A stretch of 64,000 nucleotides of DNA from Caldilineaceae bacterium (lineage in GTDB: Bacteria; Chloroflexota; Anaerolineae; Caldilineales; Caldilineaceae), in the NCBI GenBank assembly GCA_011523365.1, contig WTGY01000113.1:1-64000 (forward strand), read 5' to 3'. Shown here in pieces: positions 25,704 to 35,100 of this stretch (position 1 is the first letter of the stretch; every line of letters begins with the position of its first letter). The position numbers and the translations under genes were made by a program. The notes under the pieces were generated by a model that saw only the letters and a list, made by a program, of their open reading frames with translations, was not told where the DNA came from and made no database searches.

Positions 25704-26762
25704 TTAGCCATCTGCATTAAGTGAGACAATTGCCCAAACTTCAGCGTCACCGCGCCTCCTTGCCTCAACAAAGATTTCTCCAGAGCCGATAGGCCCTCCT
25801 GAGCTCGTCTCCCAGGCGTCAAGGGCCTCTGTTCCTTGTTTGGCCTCCCCCCGTACGTCATGGAACCCAAGATTCACGATACTGGATTCTGGGACCCGCA
25901 TGTTTGGGTGGAATCTTGTCGCCAGGTCTTTTGCTAAAGGGCTGGATGAGCCCTGTAACACTCTCAGCTTAGCTTCAGGGGTTTCTTCGGGAAAAAAGGA
26001 CATCTGGGGATTGTTCAGTCTTCGCATTTCGGAGGCATTCAGTCCCATTCCACATTGCAAAAACCAAGCAGGAAAGGGAATGTGCCGCAGGCAAGCGCTT
26101 GTTGTGGCTTCGCGGCTAGCGTCCGGTGCGATTCGTTCGCGTACCCTGTCAATTACATCAAATGTGAGTCGTCCCTCTCTTGTATACTCTTCTCTCACGA
26201 TGGGCTCAAACATATCAGGGTAGAACGCTAAAACAGCCGCCACTCGATCTACCAAGATTTCCGCGGGTTCGGGCCGGTTTTCTTTTGTACGGCGAAAGGC
26301 GAAGGCCAATTGTTGACCTTCGAGCAGGAGATGGACGATCTCATGCCACGTGGTGAAGTACCGACGGTAGGCATGCCAGTCCTGGCAGTTAATGATGGCC
26401 CAGTACGCACGGTCCCAAGGCTTGGGGTCCAGGCGGCGCATGATAATGGCATCTGTGTCCCCGCCGAATTCGGTCTTCAGCTCGCCAATGGCGGCCTTTT
26501 GGACAGGTGCGACCTTGTCTAGAACGGCATCAATTTCGGCTTCAGTGCGCACCTCGGTGATCAGCAGGTCCAATGACGCGGCAAATCCGTTCGCTAGTTC
26601 GCTTAGGGTCTCAGGTGTGCCATGCGCAACCACCCAGGCGCGCAGGCGTGCAAGACAATGTTCAATGATCATGCCTTCGACGTTGTCGCTTCGACCTAGG
26701 CCCAATTCCTCGGCGACGCGATTAAGCTCTAACTTGTAATCACTGTTCCAATCCCTATTCAC
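25704..26762 (-). CDS. capP: ImmA/IrrE-type zinc metallopeptidase, CapP-like CBASS regulator
   Basis: A 352-residue protein with the zinc-peptidase motif H-E-I-V-H (about residues 140-144, inside RRYFTTWHEIVHLLLEGQQL). It is the second gene after a HTH repressor and divergent from a CBASS operon. This matches the described CapH-CapP pair, in which CapP cleaves the repressor CapH after DNA damage and releases CBASS transcription. The start is a GTG at 26762 with GGAGGAACCGGA upstream; it overlaps the capH stop by four bases (GTGA). An acidic residue downstream for the third zinc ligand is likely in EPAEILVDR (about 165-173). The role is inferred from motif plus position. Confidence 0.75.
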   Translation of the reverse strand: MNRDWNSDYKLELNRVAEELGLGRSDNVEGMIIEHCLARLRAWVVAHGTPETLSELANGFAASLDLLITEVRTEAEIDAVLDKVAPVQKAAIGELKTEFGGDTDAIIMRRLDPKPWDRAYWAIINCQDWHAYRRYFTTWHEIVHLLLEGQQLAFAFRRTKENRPEPAEILVDRVAAVLAFYPDMFEPIVREEYTREGRLTFDVIDRVRERIAPDASREATTSACLRHIPFPAWFLQCGMGLNASEMRRLNNPQMSFFPEETPEAKLRVLQGSSSPLAKDLATRFHPNMRVPESSIVNLGFHDVRGEAKQGTEALDAWETSSGGPIGSGEIFVEARRRGDAEVWAIVSLNADG

Positions 26763-27187
26763 TCCGGTTCCTCCAAGAACTGTCTTACTGCCAGATAAAG
26801 GGCCCGCCATTCTTCTTTGCCCTTCGTGCCGCGGGGTCCGCCGCCGCGCCGGGCGACAATTGAGTGTTCGATTTCGAGAATGGTCATCATCTGTCGGTAT
26901 GTCAATCCTTCTTCCTCGGCGAGTTCGCCAAGACTCCGAGGGACCTCAACCGACGGCAGCTCGTATTCCGCTGGTGCTGCCCCTCCCCTGAGGAGAAATT
27001 CCACCGACGCATTCAGAGCATCGGCCAATTGGAGTAGCCGCCGGCCGCTGATGTCGGAGCGATCTTGTTCTACTTCCCATAGGAAACTCTTCGACAGCCC
27101 CGCGCGCTCTGCCAACGCTTCTAAGGTGAGGCCCATCTGGGTACGTATGTAATTGACCCTCTGGCCCACAGTGTTCAGCGACGGCAT
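26759..27187 (-). CDS. capH: XRE-family HTH repressor, CapH-like CBASS regulator
   Basis: A 142-residue protein with an N-terminal Cro/CI-type helix-turn-helix (about 8-65: QRVNYIRTQMGLTLEALAER, AGLSKSFLWEVEQDR, RRLLQLADALNASVEFLL). A linker and a C-terminal helical domain (about 80-142) would carry dimerisation and the CapP cleavage site. Its start is 296 bases from the CBASS CD-NTase gene, transcribed away from it. An AT-rich inverted repeat lies 28 bases upstream of its start. The layout fits a repressor that controls both its own operon and CBASS. The alternative is a general phage-type repressor-peptidase pair that happens to be adjacent. Confidence 0.75.
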   Translation of the reverse strand: MPSLNTVGQRVNYIRTQMGLTLEALAERAGLSKSFLWEVEQDRSDISGRRLLQLADALNASVEFLLRGGAAPAEYELPSVEVPRSLGELAEEEGLTYRQMMTILEIEHSIVARRGGGPRGTKGKEEWRALYLAVRQFLEEPE

Positions 27188-27214
27188 GTATAACTCTTTT
27201 GTTTCTCGATTTGG

Positions 27215-27253
27215 CTTTCCTATATATCGGATTTATACTTATATACAGGAAAG
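27215..27253. promoter_or_regulatory. Inverted-repeat operator between capH and CBASS
   Basis: CTTTCCTATATAT (27215-27227) faces ATATACAGGAAAG (27241-27253), 12 of 13 positions pairing around a 13-base spacer. It sits in the only AT-rich patch between the divergent genes and is the obvious CapH site. Confidence 0.7.
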
Positions 27254-27438
27254 TCTAACTGTGCCATTCTGGGTTCTATACTACTGCCCAAATTCGGCAA
27301 ATGCAAGGCGTTTCGTAGCTCAGGGGTAGGTTTGTGGTCTCAATTTTATCTGGCTGCTTTGGGATTCTATCGCGGGACCTGCGCTTGGCAGACCGAAATT
27401 CGCAAACGGTGTAGCAGCCGTAGCAAAGGAGATTTGAA

Positions 27439-27486
27439 ATGAATGTAGGGGAACTGACACAGGCGCGGGAGGAGAAATCTAAATGA
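27439..27486 (+). CDS. 15-residue leader peptide coupled to the CD-NTase gene
   Basis: ATG at 27439 with AAAGGAG eight bases upstream encodes MNVGELTQAREEKSK. Its TGA overlaps the ATG of the CD-NTase gene (ATGA at 27483-27486), and a GGGAGGAG site lies inside it. This looks like translational coupling, or a start missed by one: it could also be a fortuitous frame. Confidence 0.4.
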   Translation: MNVGELTQAREEKSK

Positions 27487-28454
27487 ACGACCCGTTCATA
27501 GCTCACTCCGATATTCGTTCCTTCGCCGAAACACGCGTGAATCTCCCATCGGATTCCGCACGACGGTATCGGGAACAAGTGAACCGCTTACGAGAGAGTC
27601 TTGCAAAACACATCGCGGACAACCCTGGTTTCGCGCTGGTCAAAATGCTTCATGCCGGAAGTGTTGCTAAGGGGACTGCTCTTCGTACTATCAACGATCT
27701 TGACGCCGCCGTATACGTAAAGAAAGACCAATCCCCTGTTGACGAGAGAGAGTTGGTGCCTTGGGTGGCGGACTGCCTCCGCGAAGCATACCCTCAAAAG
27801 GATCCGAGCGATTTCAGTACGGACTCACCGCATTGTGTGACTATTCACTTCAGGGGAAGTGACCTGGATGTCGATGTCGTCCCTGTCCTCTACGAGGGAG
27901 ATGAGAACGACTATGGATACCTTGTAGATAAATATACAGGCGAAAGGCTTCTAACCAGCGTCCCTCTCCATCTTGAGTTTATTCGCAAGCGCAAAGCTGC
28001 CAACCAGACACACTTTGCCCAAGTAGTGCGTTTAGTCAAGTGGTGGGCTAGTCAACGCAAAGCGGAGAACTCTGCATTCAAGTGCAAGTCTTTCCTTTTG
28101 GAGCTTCTGATCGCTTACCTGGCGGATAAAGGTACCGGCTTGAAGGATTACCCCCAAGCTCTTGAGGCTTTTTTCAGCTACATAGTGAAGACAGGCCTTG
28201 AAGAGCGTGTATCATTCCCCGATTACTATTCGCCTAGTGGTCTACCAGGTCCTACTGGGGCCGCCATCGAAGTCTTCGATCCAGTCAACGCTGAAAACAA
28301 CGTGACCGACAAATACACATTGTCTGATCGTCAGGCGCTTGTCGAAGTCGCGGAAGAGGCGGCAGACGCCATTCGAGAAGCTTTCTACGCCACAACCAAG
28401 GGGCGTGCAGTGGAATTATGGCAGGTTGTTCTTGGACCATCTTTCAGAGGATAA
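27483..28454 (+). CDS. CBASS CD-NTase (cGAS/DncV-like nucleotidyltransferase)
   Basis: A 323-residue nucleotidyltransferase, the signal generator of CBASS. It makes a cyclic oligonucleotide when phage infection is sensed. The active-site pattern is clear: G-S (59-60) in LHAGSVAKGTALRTINDLDA, with D72 and D74 in the D-x-D, and the third Asp in GSDLDVDVVPV (D129/D131). The OAS-like helical half follows (VVRLVKWWASQRKAENSAFK; SFLLELLIAYLA). It is full length. The start at 27483 has GGGAGGAG upstream. First gene of a four-gene operon with HORMA, TRIP13 and Cap4 genes (type III CBASS). I do not assign a clade or a product. Confidence 0.9.
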   Translation: MNDPFIAHSDIRSFAETRVNLPSDSARRYREQVNRLRESLAKHIADNPGFALVKMLHAGSVAKGTALRTINDLDAAVYVKKDQSPVDERELVPWVADCLREAYPQKDPSDFSTDSPHCVTIHFRGSDLDVDVVPVLYEGDENDYGYLVDKYTGERLLTSVPLHLEFIRKRKAANQTHFAQVVRLVKWWASQRKAENSAFKCKSFLLELLIAYLADKGTGLKDYPQALEAFFSYIVKTGLEERVSFPDYYSPSGLPGPTGAAIEVFDPVNAENNVTDKYTLSDRQALVEVAEEAADAIREAFYATTKGRAVELWQVVLGPSFRG

Positions 28455-28460
28455 CAAAAT

Positions 28461-28964
28461 ATGACGAACACGTTCACTACCAGCACCACTTTCACTAGGA
28501 CAAATGCGGAGTATCTTGCTTCGAAGGTGGTGTCGGATCTCCGAGGCATGAAGGCCTACTATTATCGGCCGGATGAATCCCTGATATGGGACTACTATGA
28601 AGAGTTGGCCGAACTCCTCTCTGAAGGCTATGTGGCAAGTGTGGAGTATGGCTTCAAGCGAAATGGGCAGAGAGTCGTTACGCTGTTCTATGAAATTCGA
28701 ACGGACGGTTCGCTCGCTGATGGGAAGTCTGGAGGTGTTTACGCGAGGGCGGACATATTGGGAACTACGTGGTTCTCCTTCCTAGAGTACAGCAGGAAGT
28801 GGAGTTCCTTGACTTCTGACGCTCAACAGGAGATTGAAGCGAACCTTCCAATCCAACGTAGTTATGGTCAGGCACCCCAAGACGGCAGCGGCTACTGGGT
28901 TACAGACCGGAGTTACTCCTCACAAGGTGTAGGTACACAGCGCCGTACTTTCCGTCCCTACTAG
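28461..28964 (+). CDS. cap7: CBASS HORMA-domain protein (Cap7-like)
   Basis: A 167-residue bacterial HORMA protein: TFTRTNAEYLASKVVSDLRG (about 10-29), then YRPDESLIWDYYEELAELLS and VASVEYGFKRNGQRVVTLFY (about 58-77), the conserved family core. In type III CBASS the HORMA protein binds and switches on the CD-NTase, probably after binding a phage peptide through its closing safety-belt loop. The C-terminal tail is Gly/Ser/Arg-rich (SYSSQGVGTQRRTFRPY). Starts six bases after the CD-NTase stop. Confidence 0.85.
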   Translation: MTNTFTTSTTFTRTNAEYLASKVVSDLRGMKAYYYRPDESLIWDYYEELAELLSEGYVASVEYGFKRNGQRVVTLFYEIRTDGSLADGKSGGVYARADILGTTWFSFLEYSRKWSSLTSDAQQEIEANLPIQRSYGQAPQDGSGYWVTDRSYSSQGVGTQRRTFRPY

Positions 28965-28974
28965 GTGTTTCTTT

Positions 28975-29910
28975 ATGACCTCATTGGACCTGTTCGACGA
29001 CGTAAAGGAGCTGCCTGACACGGACGCGGCTCAACAGTTTGCCCGGCTGGTTGGACTAGATCGTTTGAAGGAACTCCTGCTGAAGGAAGTACGCCTCCTG
29101 CTCGTTCCAGGACTTCTCGAACAATGGAGTATGGATAGGCACGGCAGTGTGTTGCCATGTATAGAAGACTTCAATCGGAGACCGCCGCTGTTAGTGTTTT
29201 CTGGAGATGTGGGCACTGGAAAGACAACCCTTGCTAACAGTTTCGGTGATCCTATTGCACGAGGGGGAGACATAGCAAGGGTTACAGTTCTTCGTTTGAG
29301 CCTCATCACTCGTGGCAGAGGAGCTGTCGGCGAGATGACCCGTTTGATTTCGCAAGCATTCGATGAAGTGGGTGCATTGGCTCGGAAGGGGGTCAATGCC
29401 AACGGTAAGCCCTCTTCGGCGGTCGTATTCGTGATAGATGAGGCTGACGCGCTTGCAGAGACGCGGGCCACTGAACAAATGCACCACGAGGATCGAGCGG
29501 GAGTCAATGCCCTTATCAGGGGCATAGATCAACTCACGCAGGAGCGTTTGCCTGCCCTGGTGGTACTTTGCACAAATCGTCCCGAATCGCTTGATCCGGC
29601 AGTCCTGCGTCGGGCGGCAGTACATTATGAATTCAAGCGGCCAAGCAAAGAACAGAGGGAATCGCTCTTACGCGAGGCTTTCGTTAATGTCTTCAGCGAC
29701 AGCCAATACCGTGAATTGGCAAGACTGACCGGGCCAAATGGAAGAGATTACGGCTACACCTTTTCTGATGTGATCCAGCGCTTCATACCTGGCATTGTCC
29801 GCGACGCCTTCCCAGATAAGGAAGTGACCTTTGAACTCGCCCTATCAGTACTTGAGCAAGTAGAGCCCACCCAGCCGTTTGGCATCACAGATGGTGTACG
29901 GAAATTATGA
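28975..29910 (+). CDS. cap6: TRIP13/Pch2-like AAA+ ATPase of CBASS (Cap6-like)
   Basis: A 311-residue AAA+ ATPase with Walker A GDVGTGKTT (77-85), Walker B AVVFVIDEADAL (149-160) and a sensor-1-like VVLCTNRPESLDPAVLRRAA. TRIP13-like remodellers open HORMA proteins and so switch off the CD-NTase in type III CBASS. It lies ten bases after the HORMA gene, as expected, and its stop overlaps the start of the effector gene by four bases (ATGA). Confidence 0.9.
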   Translation: MTSLDLFDDVKELPDTDAAQQFARLVGLDRLKELLLKEVRLLLVPGLLEQWSMDRHGSVLPCIEDFNRRPPLLVFSGDVGTGKTTLANSFGDPIARGGDIARVTVLRLSLITRGRGAVGEMTRLISQAFDEVGALARKGVNANGKPSSAVVFVIDEADALAETRATEQMHHEDRAGVNALIRGIDQLTQERLPALVVLCTNRPESLDPAVLRRAAVHYEFKRPSKEQRESLLREAFVNVFSDSQYRELARLTGPNGRDYGYTFSDVIQRFIPGIVRDAFPDKEVTFELALSVLEQVEPTQPFGITDGVRKL

Positions 29911-31361
29911 CAAAACGACTAAGCGCAAGCGGTGCCCGCATCAGAGGCGACGACTATCAGCATCTGTTCGCATGGCTTCAGGTGATCAGGGCAATTCAGG
30001 TAGGGAGCGGCATCACCGAAATCGGAATAGAAGATCCCGAAGCAGGCAATGCAGATGACGTTACTGTCTACACGGAAGACCAAGAACACGAATACTATCA
30101 AGTAAAGTCTTCAGTCGATGCACGGGAGACCATCGGATTAGAATGGCTCATGAAGCCGAGCAGATCAGGTGGGCCAAGCGTAGTCCAAGGGTTCCACAGA
30201 CTGTGGGCGGATGGCCCGAAGCAATGTAAACCAAAGTTATTCCTGGTCACTAACCGCCTCGTCACAGATGGAGATCCGATCTTGAAAATGAGAGACGGGC
30301 GCGATGGTACCGTCGTACGTTCCTTGAAACGCGCACGCCCTACGTCAAACGCTGGCATTGCGCGCAAGACACTCGCTGAACATCTCCAGGTTTGTGAGAA
30401 GGAGGTGCTATTTTTTCTTGAGAACCTTTGTTTTAAACTCGGTAAGACCCATAACGACTGGATAGAGATGGCGATACCATATATGTTCGCAGCAGGTCTC
30501 CGCCATGATGAAGATGCGGTTTCTCAAGGCATAGGAATCGTGCGAGGCTGGGTAACCGAAGGCGTGAGGAAACTCACCACCGCCGAATTGCGTCAAGCGG
30601 TAGAGCCACTAAATCGCCCTAGCGATCTTCCGGCAGCTTCGCTTCTTGTCCAGGCCATTGACCGGGACCCCATGCCGGAGGCCGCTACGATTGCTCTTGA
30701 CTGGGCCAGTCTGTTTCCGGGGAGGGAGCCAAGAGAACGCCGTCTGCCAACAGACAGAGCGATGTGGAACGACCGTTTCCGGCCAGAACTCCAACAAGCA
30801 GTGAAGGACTTAAGAGCCTTGGGACACAATAACGTTCTCGTCCGAGGGTACATGCGGTTACCTACATGGTTTGCTACAGGAGTAGAGCTGGGCAAAACTG
30901 CTGACTTTCAGGTTGCGTCATTTCAGGGTCAGGCACCTTGGTCATCAGAAGGAGCGTTATCTGCCATCGCTATCGAGCGTATCGATAAAGACCTGGGAAG
31001 TGGCGATGATCTTGCCATAGGGATTGCGTTGGCATTTGACCTCTCGACAGATGTGCTGGCATACCTTCACGAACAACAAATCAATGTCGGTGAATATGTA
31101 TGTCTCCGTCCTGCAGGCGGTGCAAATAACCAGGCAATCCGTAACGACGCTGAGGCTAGACAATGGGCTTATGAGGTACGGGACTTGATTCGACGTCTCG
31201 TTCAGGAATATAGACCCAGCCGAATTCATCTCTTCTTGGCGGGGCCGCGTGGAGCGATACTCCTACTAGGCCACCTGTGGGACCGTATGCCGACAACTCA
31301 GCTATATGAGGACCTAGGGCCCACCAAAGGGTATAGCCCGTCGTACCTGATTCCGAACTGA
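29907..31361 (+). CDS. cap4: CBASS effector Cap4: nuclease domain plus SAVED sensor domain
   Basis: A 484-residue effector. The N-terminus (about 8-220) is a Cap4/DUF4297-type PD-(D/E)XK nuclease: GARIRGDDYQHLFAWLQVIR, Asp at about 50-51 (NADDVTVY), then E-Y-Y-Q-V-K (62-67). The C-terminus (about 290-480) is a SAVED domain, which binds the cyclic oligonucleotide: VGEYVCLRPAGG, RRLVQEYRPSRIHLFLAGPR and YEDLGPTKGYSPSYLI are typical. When the signal is bound the enzyme oligomerises and degrades DNA, ending the infected cell. Start overlaps the TRIP13 stop. The last gene of the operon; the next gene is on the other strand. Confidence 0.88.
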   Translation: MTKRLSASGARIRGDDYQHLFAWLQVIRAIQVGSGITEIGIEDPEAGNADDVTVYTEDQEHEYYQVKSSVDARETIGLEWLMKPSRSGGPSVVQGFHRLWADGPKQCKPKLFLVTNRLVTDGDPILKMRDGRDGTVVRSLKRARPTSNAGIARKTLAEHLQVCEKEVLFFLENLCFKLGKTHNDWIEMAIPYMFAAGLRHDEDAVSQGIGIVRGWVTEGVRKLTTAELRQAVEPLNRPSDLPAASLLVQAIDRDPMPEAATIALDWASLFPGREPRERRLPTDRAMWNDRFRPELQQAVKDLRALGHNNVLVRGYMRLPTWFATGVELGKTADFQVASFQGQAPWSSEGALSAIAIERIDKDLGSGDDLAIGIALAFDLSTDVLAYLHEQQINVGEYVCLRPAGGANNQAIRNDAEARQWAYEVRDLIRRLVQEYRPSRIHLFLAGPRGAILLLGHLWDRMPTTQLYEDLGPTKGYSPSYLIPN

Positions 31362-31384
31362 GGAGCAGTGCGCGAGATAGCATC

Positions 31385-32149
31385 CTATCGATCTCGTGAA
31401 CGCACGGTCGGTCTGGAGTTCGCCGATTCGGCGAACTCGGAACTGCTCAAGTGCAGGATTGGATCCGGGCCGCGCCCGCCGCGTCTCGCTAACTGTCTAC
31501 GGGGCCACGGCTTCCAGTTCAAAGCCAGTCGGTGACGTCCTCTGGACATCTCACGCCCTCGGCTCCGGTCAACACGAGACCTGTGTCGCCTTCTCCTTCC
31601 GTCAGGCGACCAAAACCTGGTATCAACCCAACCGGCCCCCATAAAGGACAGCAGGGGAATCTCGATTGCCTCGCGAAACCTCCCGGCGGTCACATCGTCG
31701 ATCATTTCAGTTAGCCGCTCGATCTCGTCTTCTTCTGACTCATCGCAGGCGTCGCAGCCACAGACCGGGAAAGGCTCGATGTACCACCACCCAAACCGGA
31801 TCCGAAGACCCGGAAATGCAGTAAACACGACCGAGACAGGCGCGGCGTCAGGGTCTTTCGGGGTAAGTCTCACATCCGCACGAGCAAGGTCCAGACCCCT
31901 CGCCAGCTTCTCGTCGAAACCAAATCCTTCTGCACACTCGACTTCGAAGTCACTCTCGAGCCGGTCGATAATTGCCAACATAGCGGTATGCAACGGGCGA
32001 AAGCGCTCGGGGTTGGTCACGCGGCTGTATGCTGGGTCCGTAAGGGACGACTCACCAGTTCCGTTTCCAAACCACCCAGGCGTTTCTCTCCGTTTTAAGT
32101 GCGCGATGCGTGCCCGTAGACGCGCTTTGAGTTTAATCACCCAGGACAT
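31385..32149 (-). CDS. DUF6226-like protein
   Basis: A 254-residue product. The core DVRLTPKDPDAAPVSVVFTA, FPGLRIRFGWWYIEPFPVCG, CDACDESEEDEIERL and ERLTEMIDDVTAGRFREAIE looks like DUF6226, a family known to me mainly from actinobacteria and Chloroflexota. After about residue 185 the sequence becomes Arg-rich and loses clear family character, though LALNWKPWPRR may be the real end of the domain. The frame then continues another 36 residues. The ATG at 32149 is two bases after the ISP enzyme's stop, so it is read on the same message. Its link to restriction is unknown; it might be an accessory or an unrelated passenger. Confidence 0.55.
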   Translation of the reverse strand: MSWVIKLKARLRARIAHLKRRETPGWFGNGTGESSLTDPAYSRVTNPERFRPLHTAMLAIIDRLESDFEVECAEGFGFDEKLARGLDLARADVRLTPKDPDAAPVSVVFTAFPGLRIRFGWWYIEPFPVCGCDACDESEEDEIERLTEMIDDVTAGRFREAIEIPLLSFMGAGWVDTRFWSPDGRRRRHRSRVDRSRGREMSRGRHRLALNWKPWPRRQLARRGGRGPDPILHLSSSEFAESANSRPTVRSRDR

Positions 32150-32151
32150 AT

Positions 32152-35100
32152 TCAATCTTCACCGGCAGTCTCGTCATCGAGATAGGCTTCCAAGCCCTCG
32201 ATGTCCTCAATTTCGTCTGCATACTGATTGTAACCGAGACCCCGGACGTGGGGTTCGTTGCTCAGCAGCTCGCGCAGTTGGGCCAATTGCTCCGGATCCC
32301 AACCCATGGCTTCGGCTACGGCCTGGTCCCAAAGGACGCGGACTTCGCACTCGCCGTCACGAAACTGGGGCACTTTCATCTCTCTGGTATTTTCCCAGCA
32401 GTCGGTCAGGATGTCGCGGATGCGAATGTCTCTGATGTCTGGGATACGAATAAACTTGTAGGATGCAGGCCTATAAAGGGGGAACTCTAGCGTCCGACCC
32501 GCATTACACATGATTTGCAGCCGTCCAGGTGTAGAGTTGAGAAACACTGCGATCGCCTTTGCTTCCTGTGGTGATATTCCTCTTACAGGCATCCAACTTA
32601 CCCCAACATAACTGCTTTCGCTGGCTACAGCTGTCAATCGTGCTGTGCTGTTTCGTTGCCCGTCAGTAACAAGCAGGAACGCTGCTTTTTGAAGCAATTT
32701 TTCGGCCTTAGGATATCTCAATCCGTTTGCCAGCCGATGAGTATCATCCTCTTTTGGGATCCAGTATTCATCCGGTTGGCTTTCAATCCTGGTTTGGCCA
32801 TCAGCCCCCTTCGACTTAAGTATAGGGAAGCCTTCCATGTTCTTCAGCTTCGGTGGTTTGAAAGCGCTCCGTATTTGTTCGTCAGTTCTTGTCGGAGACA
32901 GCCCAAGTTCCTCCATAGTCTGCAGGCCCTCGTTATCGGCGATTCTCGTTACGGCCTCTGCCAATTCAGGCGCCCGCCAGATGGCCGGCGTCCAGTTACC
33001 TGCTTCCATTCGTTCTGCGGCCCACTGTGATACCTCTCCCCAGCCGTTCGCCATCTGGCCAAGGGGGGTTTCCAGTAGACATCGATGCAGGTCTTCTACA
33101 TCGCTCTCATCTACCGGCATCCTGTCCAGGTGGATGAAACGTGTCGGGGGCTTGGGTCCGTCGCTGTGGCGGCTCATAACTATAATGCTCTCGTAGATGC
33201 TGGTCTGCTGGCTCATGTTGATGTTGCCTGGCTGGTGACAGGTCAGCACGGTGTGAATGTGGAATCGCTCCGCGAGTAGCTGGCGCTCCTTCAATCCCGA
33301 CGTGGATGACAGGGCAATGGTCGGATTGATCATCGTCATCACGCCATCGGGCCACTTTTGTATGTGGTCCGCCAGGGCCACAAAAAGTGGCCTGATGGAA
33401 TTCTTGTCTGAGAATTCCATCAGGCCGGGGTCCGCTCCCACCAGGATTCCCTCCATTGCGTCTGCCCGGGAGCGCATCTTCTTCTGTGTCTCCTGCGGGA
33501 ACTTTTTTCCCATATTGGCCCGGTTTGTGAAGGGCGGGTTCATAATGACGATGCGGGCGTCCTTGACGGCGGACACAGCGTCCTCCATCTCGGTGTCATC
33601 GGACGGACTCCAGGTTAGCTGCGACCCTATCTTGTCGTCGGCGAGGCCCAACTCGCCGTCTCTCGGTATGATTGCTTTCTGCCCCAGCAGTTCAAGAGTG
33701 CCAACGGAGACGCGCTTGGCGTCATCGGGGTGTGGCCCATAGGGCATGAGGTGAAGACCCATGGAGCGGTACCGGATCTCCTGGTTTCCCGTGGTCAGCT
33801 GGGAGGCGGCCAGTTGCAAAGAGACCGGGTTGATGTCCAGGCCCTTGATGGTCTCCTCGACTCCGAGCTTCTGAAGCTCTACGAGGCGGTCTGTACCGGC
33901 CCCCAGATCCTGGGCTCTTCTTTTCATGTCGGTGAACATGGCCGCCAGCAGGGTGCCGCTGCCGCAGGCCAAGTCCACCGTCTTGAATTCCTTCCATACG
34001 GCGGGGTCGCTCCAATCCTGTTCGCCGCAGGCGTCCAAGGTCAGGCGCGCGGCGATGGAGGCCGCCACCGGTCTCGTGAAATAGGCCCCGTCGCTGGCTT
34101 GATTGCCCATAACACGGTTGAACAGCGGGCCTGCGTGGTCCGCGCCCATGTCAGCATAGGATTCGGCGATACGCTCGGCTTCGGCGGCAATGTGGCGCAG
34201 GGCGCGCTCCAGACCGGCCAGTTTGCCCGTGTCCTCGACGGCCTGGATGGCGTTGACCGCCGGTTCCAGGACGGGACGAAAGTCATGGCGCATGATCTGG
34301 TTCCATTCCCTGTTGACCCGTCGCACCACGTTCACGTCGTTCTTGACCGTCTCCAGGTCGTTCACCCCGCTGAGCCACCGGCCATTGGCGATGCGCTGGT
34401 GCAACATGGCGGCGTTCATCATCAAAAGTGCCGCGATGGTGCAACCATCGGCTTGTTTGTTGAGTTCGCTCTCCTTCAGGTTGTCCAGCCCGAAGTGGCG
34501 GTCGAGGTCTGGGCGCAGTTCGTCGGCGTTCAGATGGTGGGCAGCCTCCCTGACGCTGTCCTCCAGGATATTCAAGTCACGGAGAACGCGGTCACTGGTC
34601 AGGCCGGACTTCTCCAACAGGTTCATGCAAATGGCTTCTCCGAACTCCTCCATTTCCTGCAGCAGCCTCATTTGCCGTTGGATGACCTTCTGCTCGCCTT
34701 TCTCTCGTTTTCTCTTCTTCTCCGCCAAGGACGGCAAGGGATTACCTTCACCCTTGTTTATCATGTCCTTGGCCCTTTTCTTGGTCCTCCTGACGTTCAA
34801 TTTGCCGGGATTGCCGGCTGCATCCGGTTTGTCTCTGACGACGGTGTCCGTGCGCATATCGAAGCTGCCATCATCGTTCACTTTGCCCGTGATGATCAAC
34901 GTTGGTGGGGCCGCGACATAGGACGTGTTCTGTTCCTGGAGAGACGTGTTCTGTTCCTGGGGAAGGGTGGAACCATTGGGGTCCTTGGTGTCCGGCACTG
35001 GTGGCTCGAACGCCTCCGGGACCGGCAAGGGAACGAATTTGCTGGCTCGCGGGCTGGCGCCCTTGAGCACGCTCTCGACGTCCTCTTGTGCGTCCCCCGG

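Noticed and set aside
27309-27331. tRNA-like D-arm sequence (GTAGCTCAGGGGTAGG) upstream of CBASS
   Set aside because: The rest of the cloverleaf is missing: no anticodon stem, no GGTTCGAATCC-type T arm and no acceptor pairing nearby. Chance or a very old fragment.
31590-31610. A frameshift in the DUF6226-like gene
   Set aside because: Another frame gives a plausible tail (GRLTEGEGDTGLVLTGAEG), but the annotated frame ends with LALNWKPWPRR, which fits a domain end as well. Not decidable without homologues.
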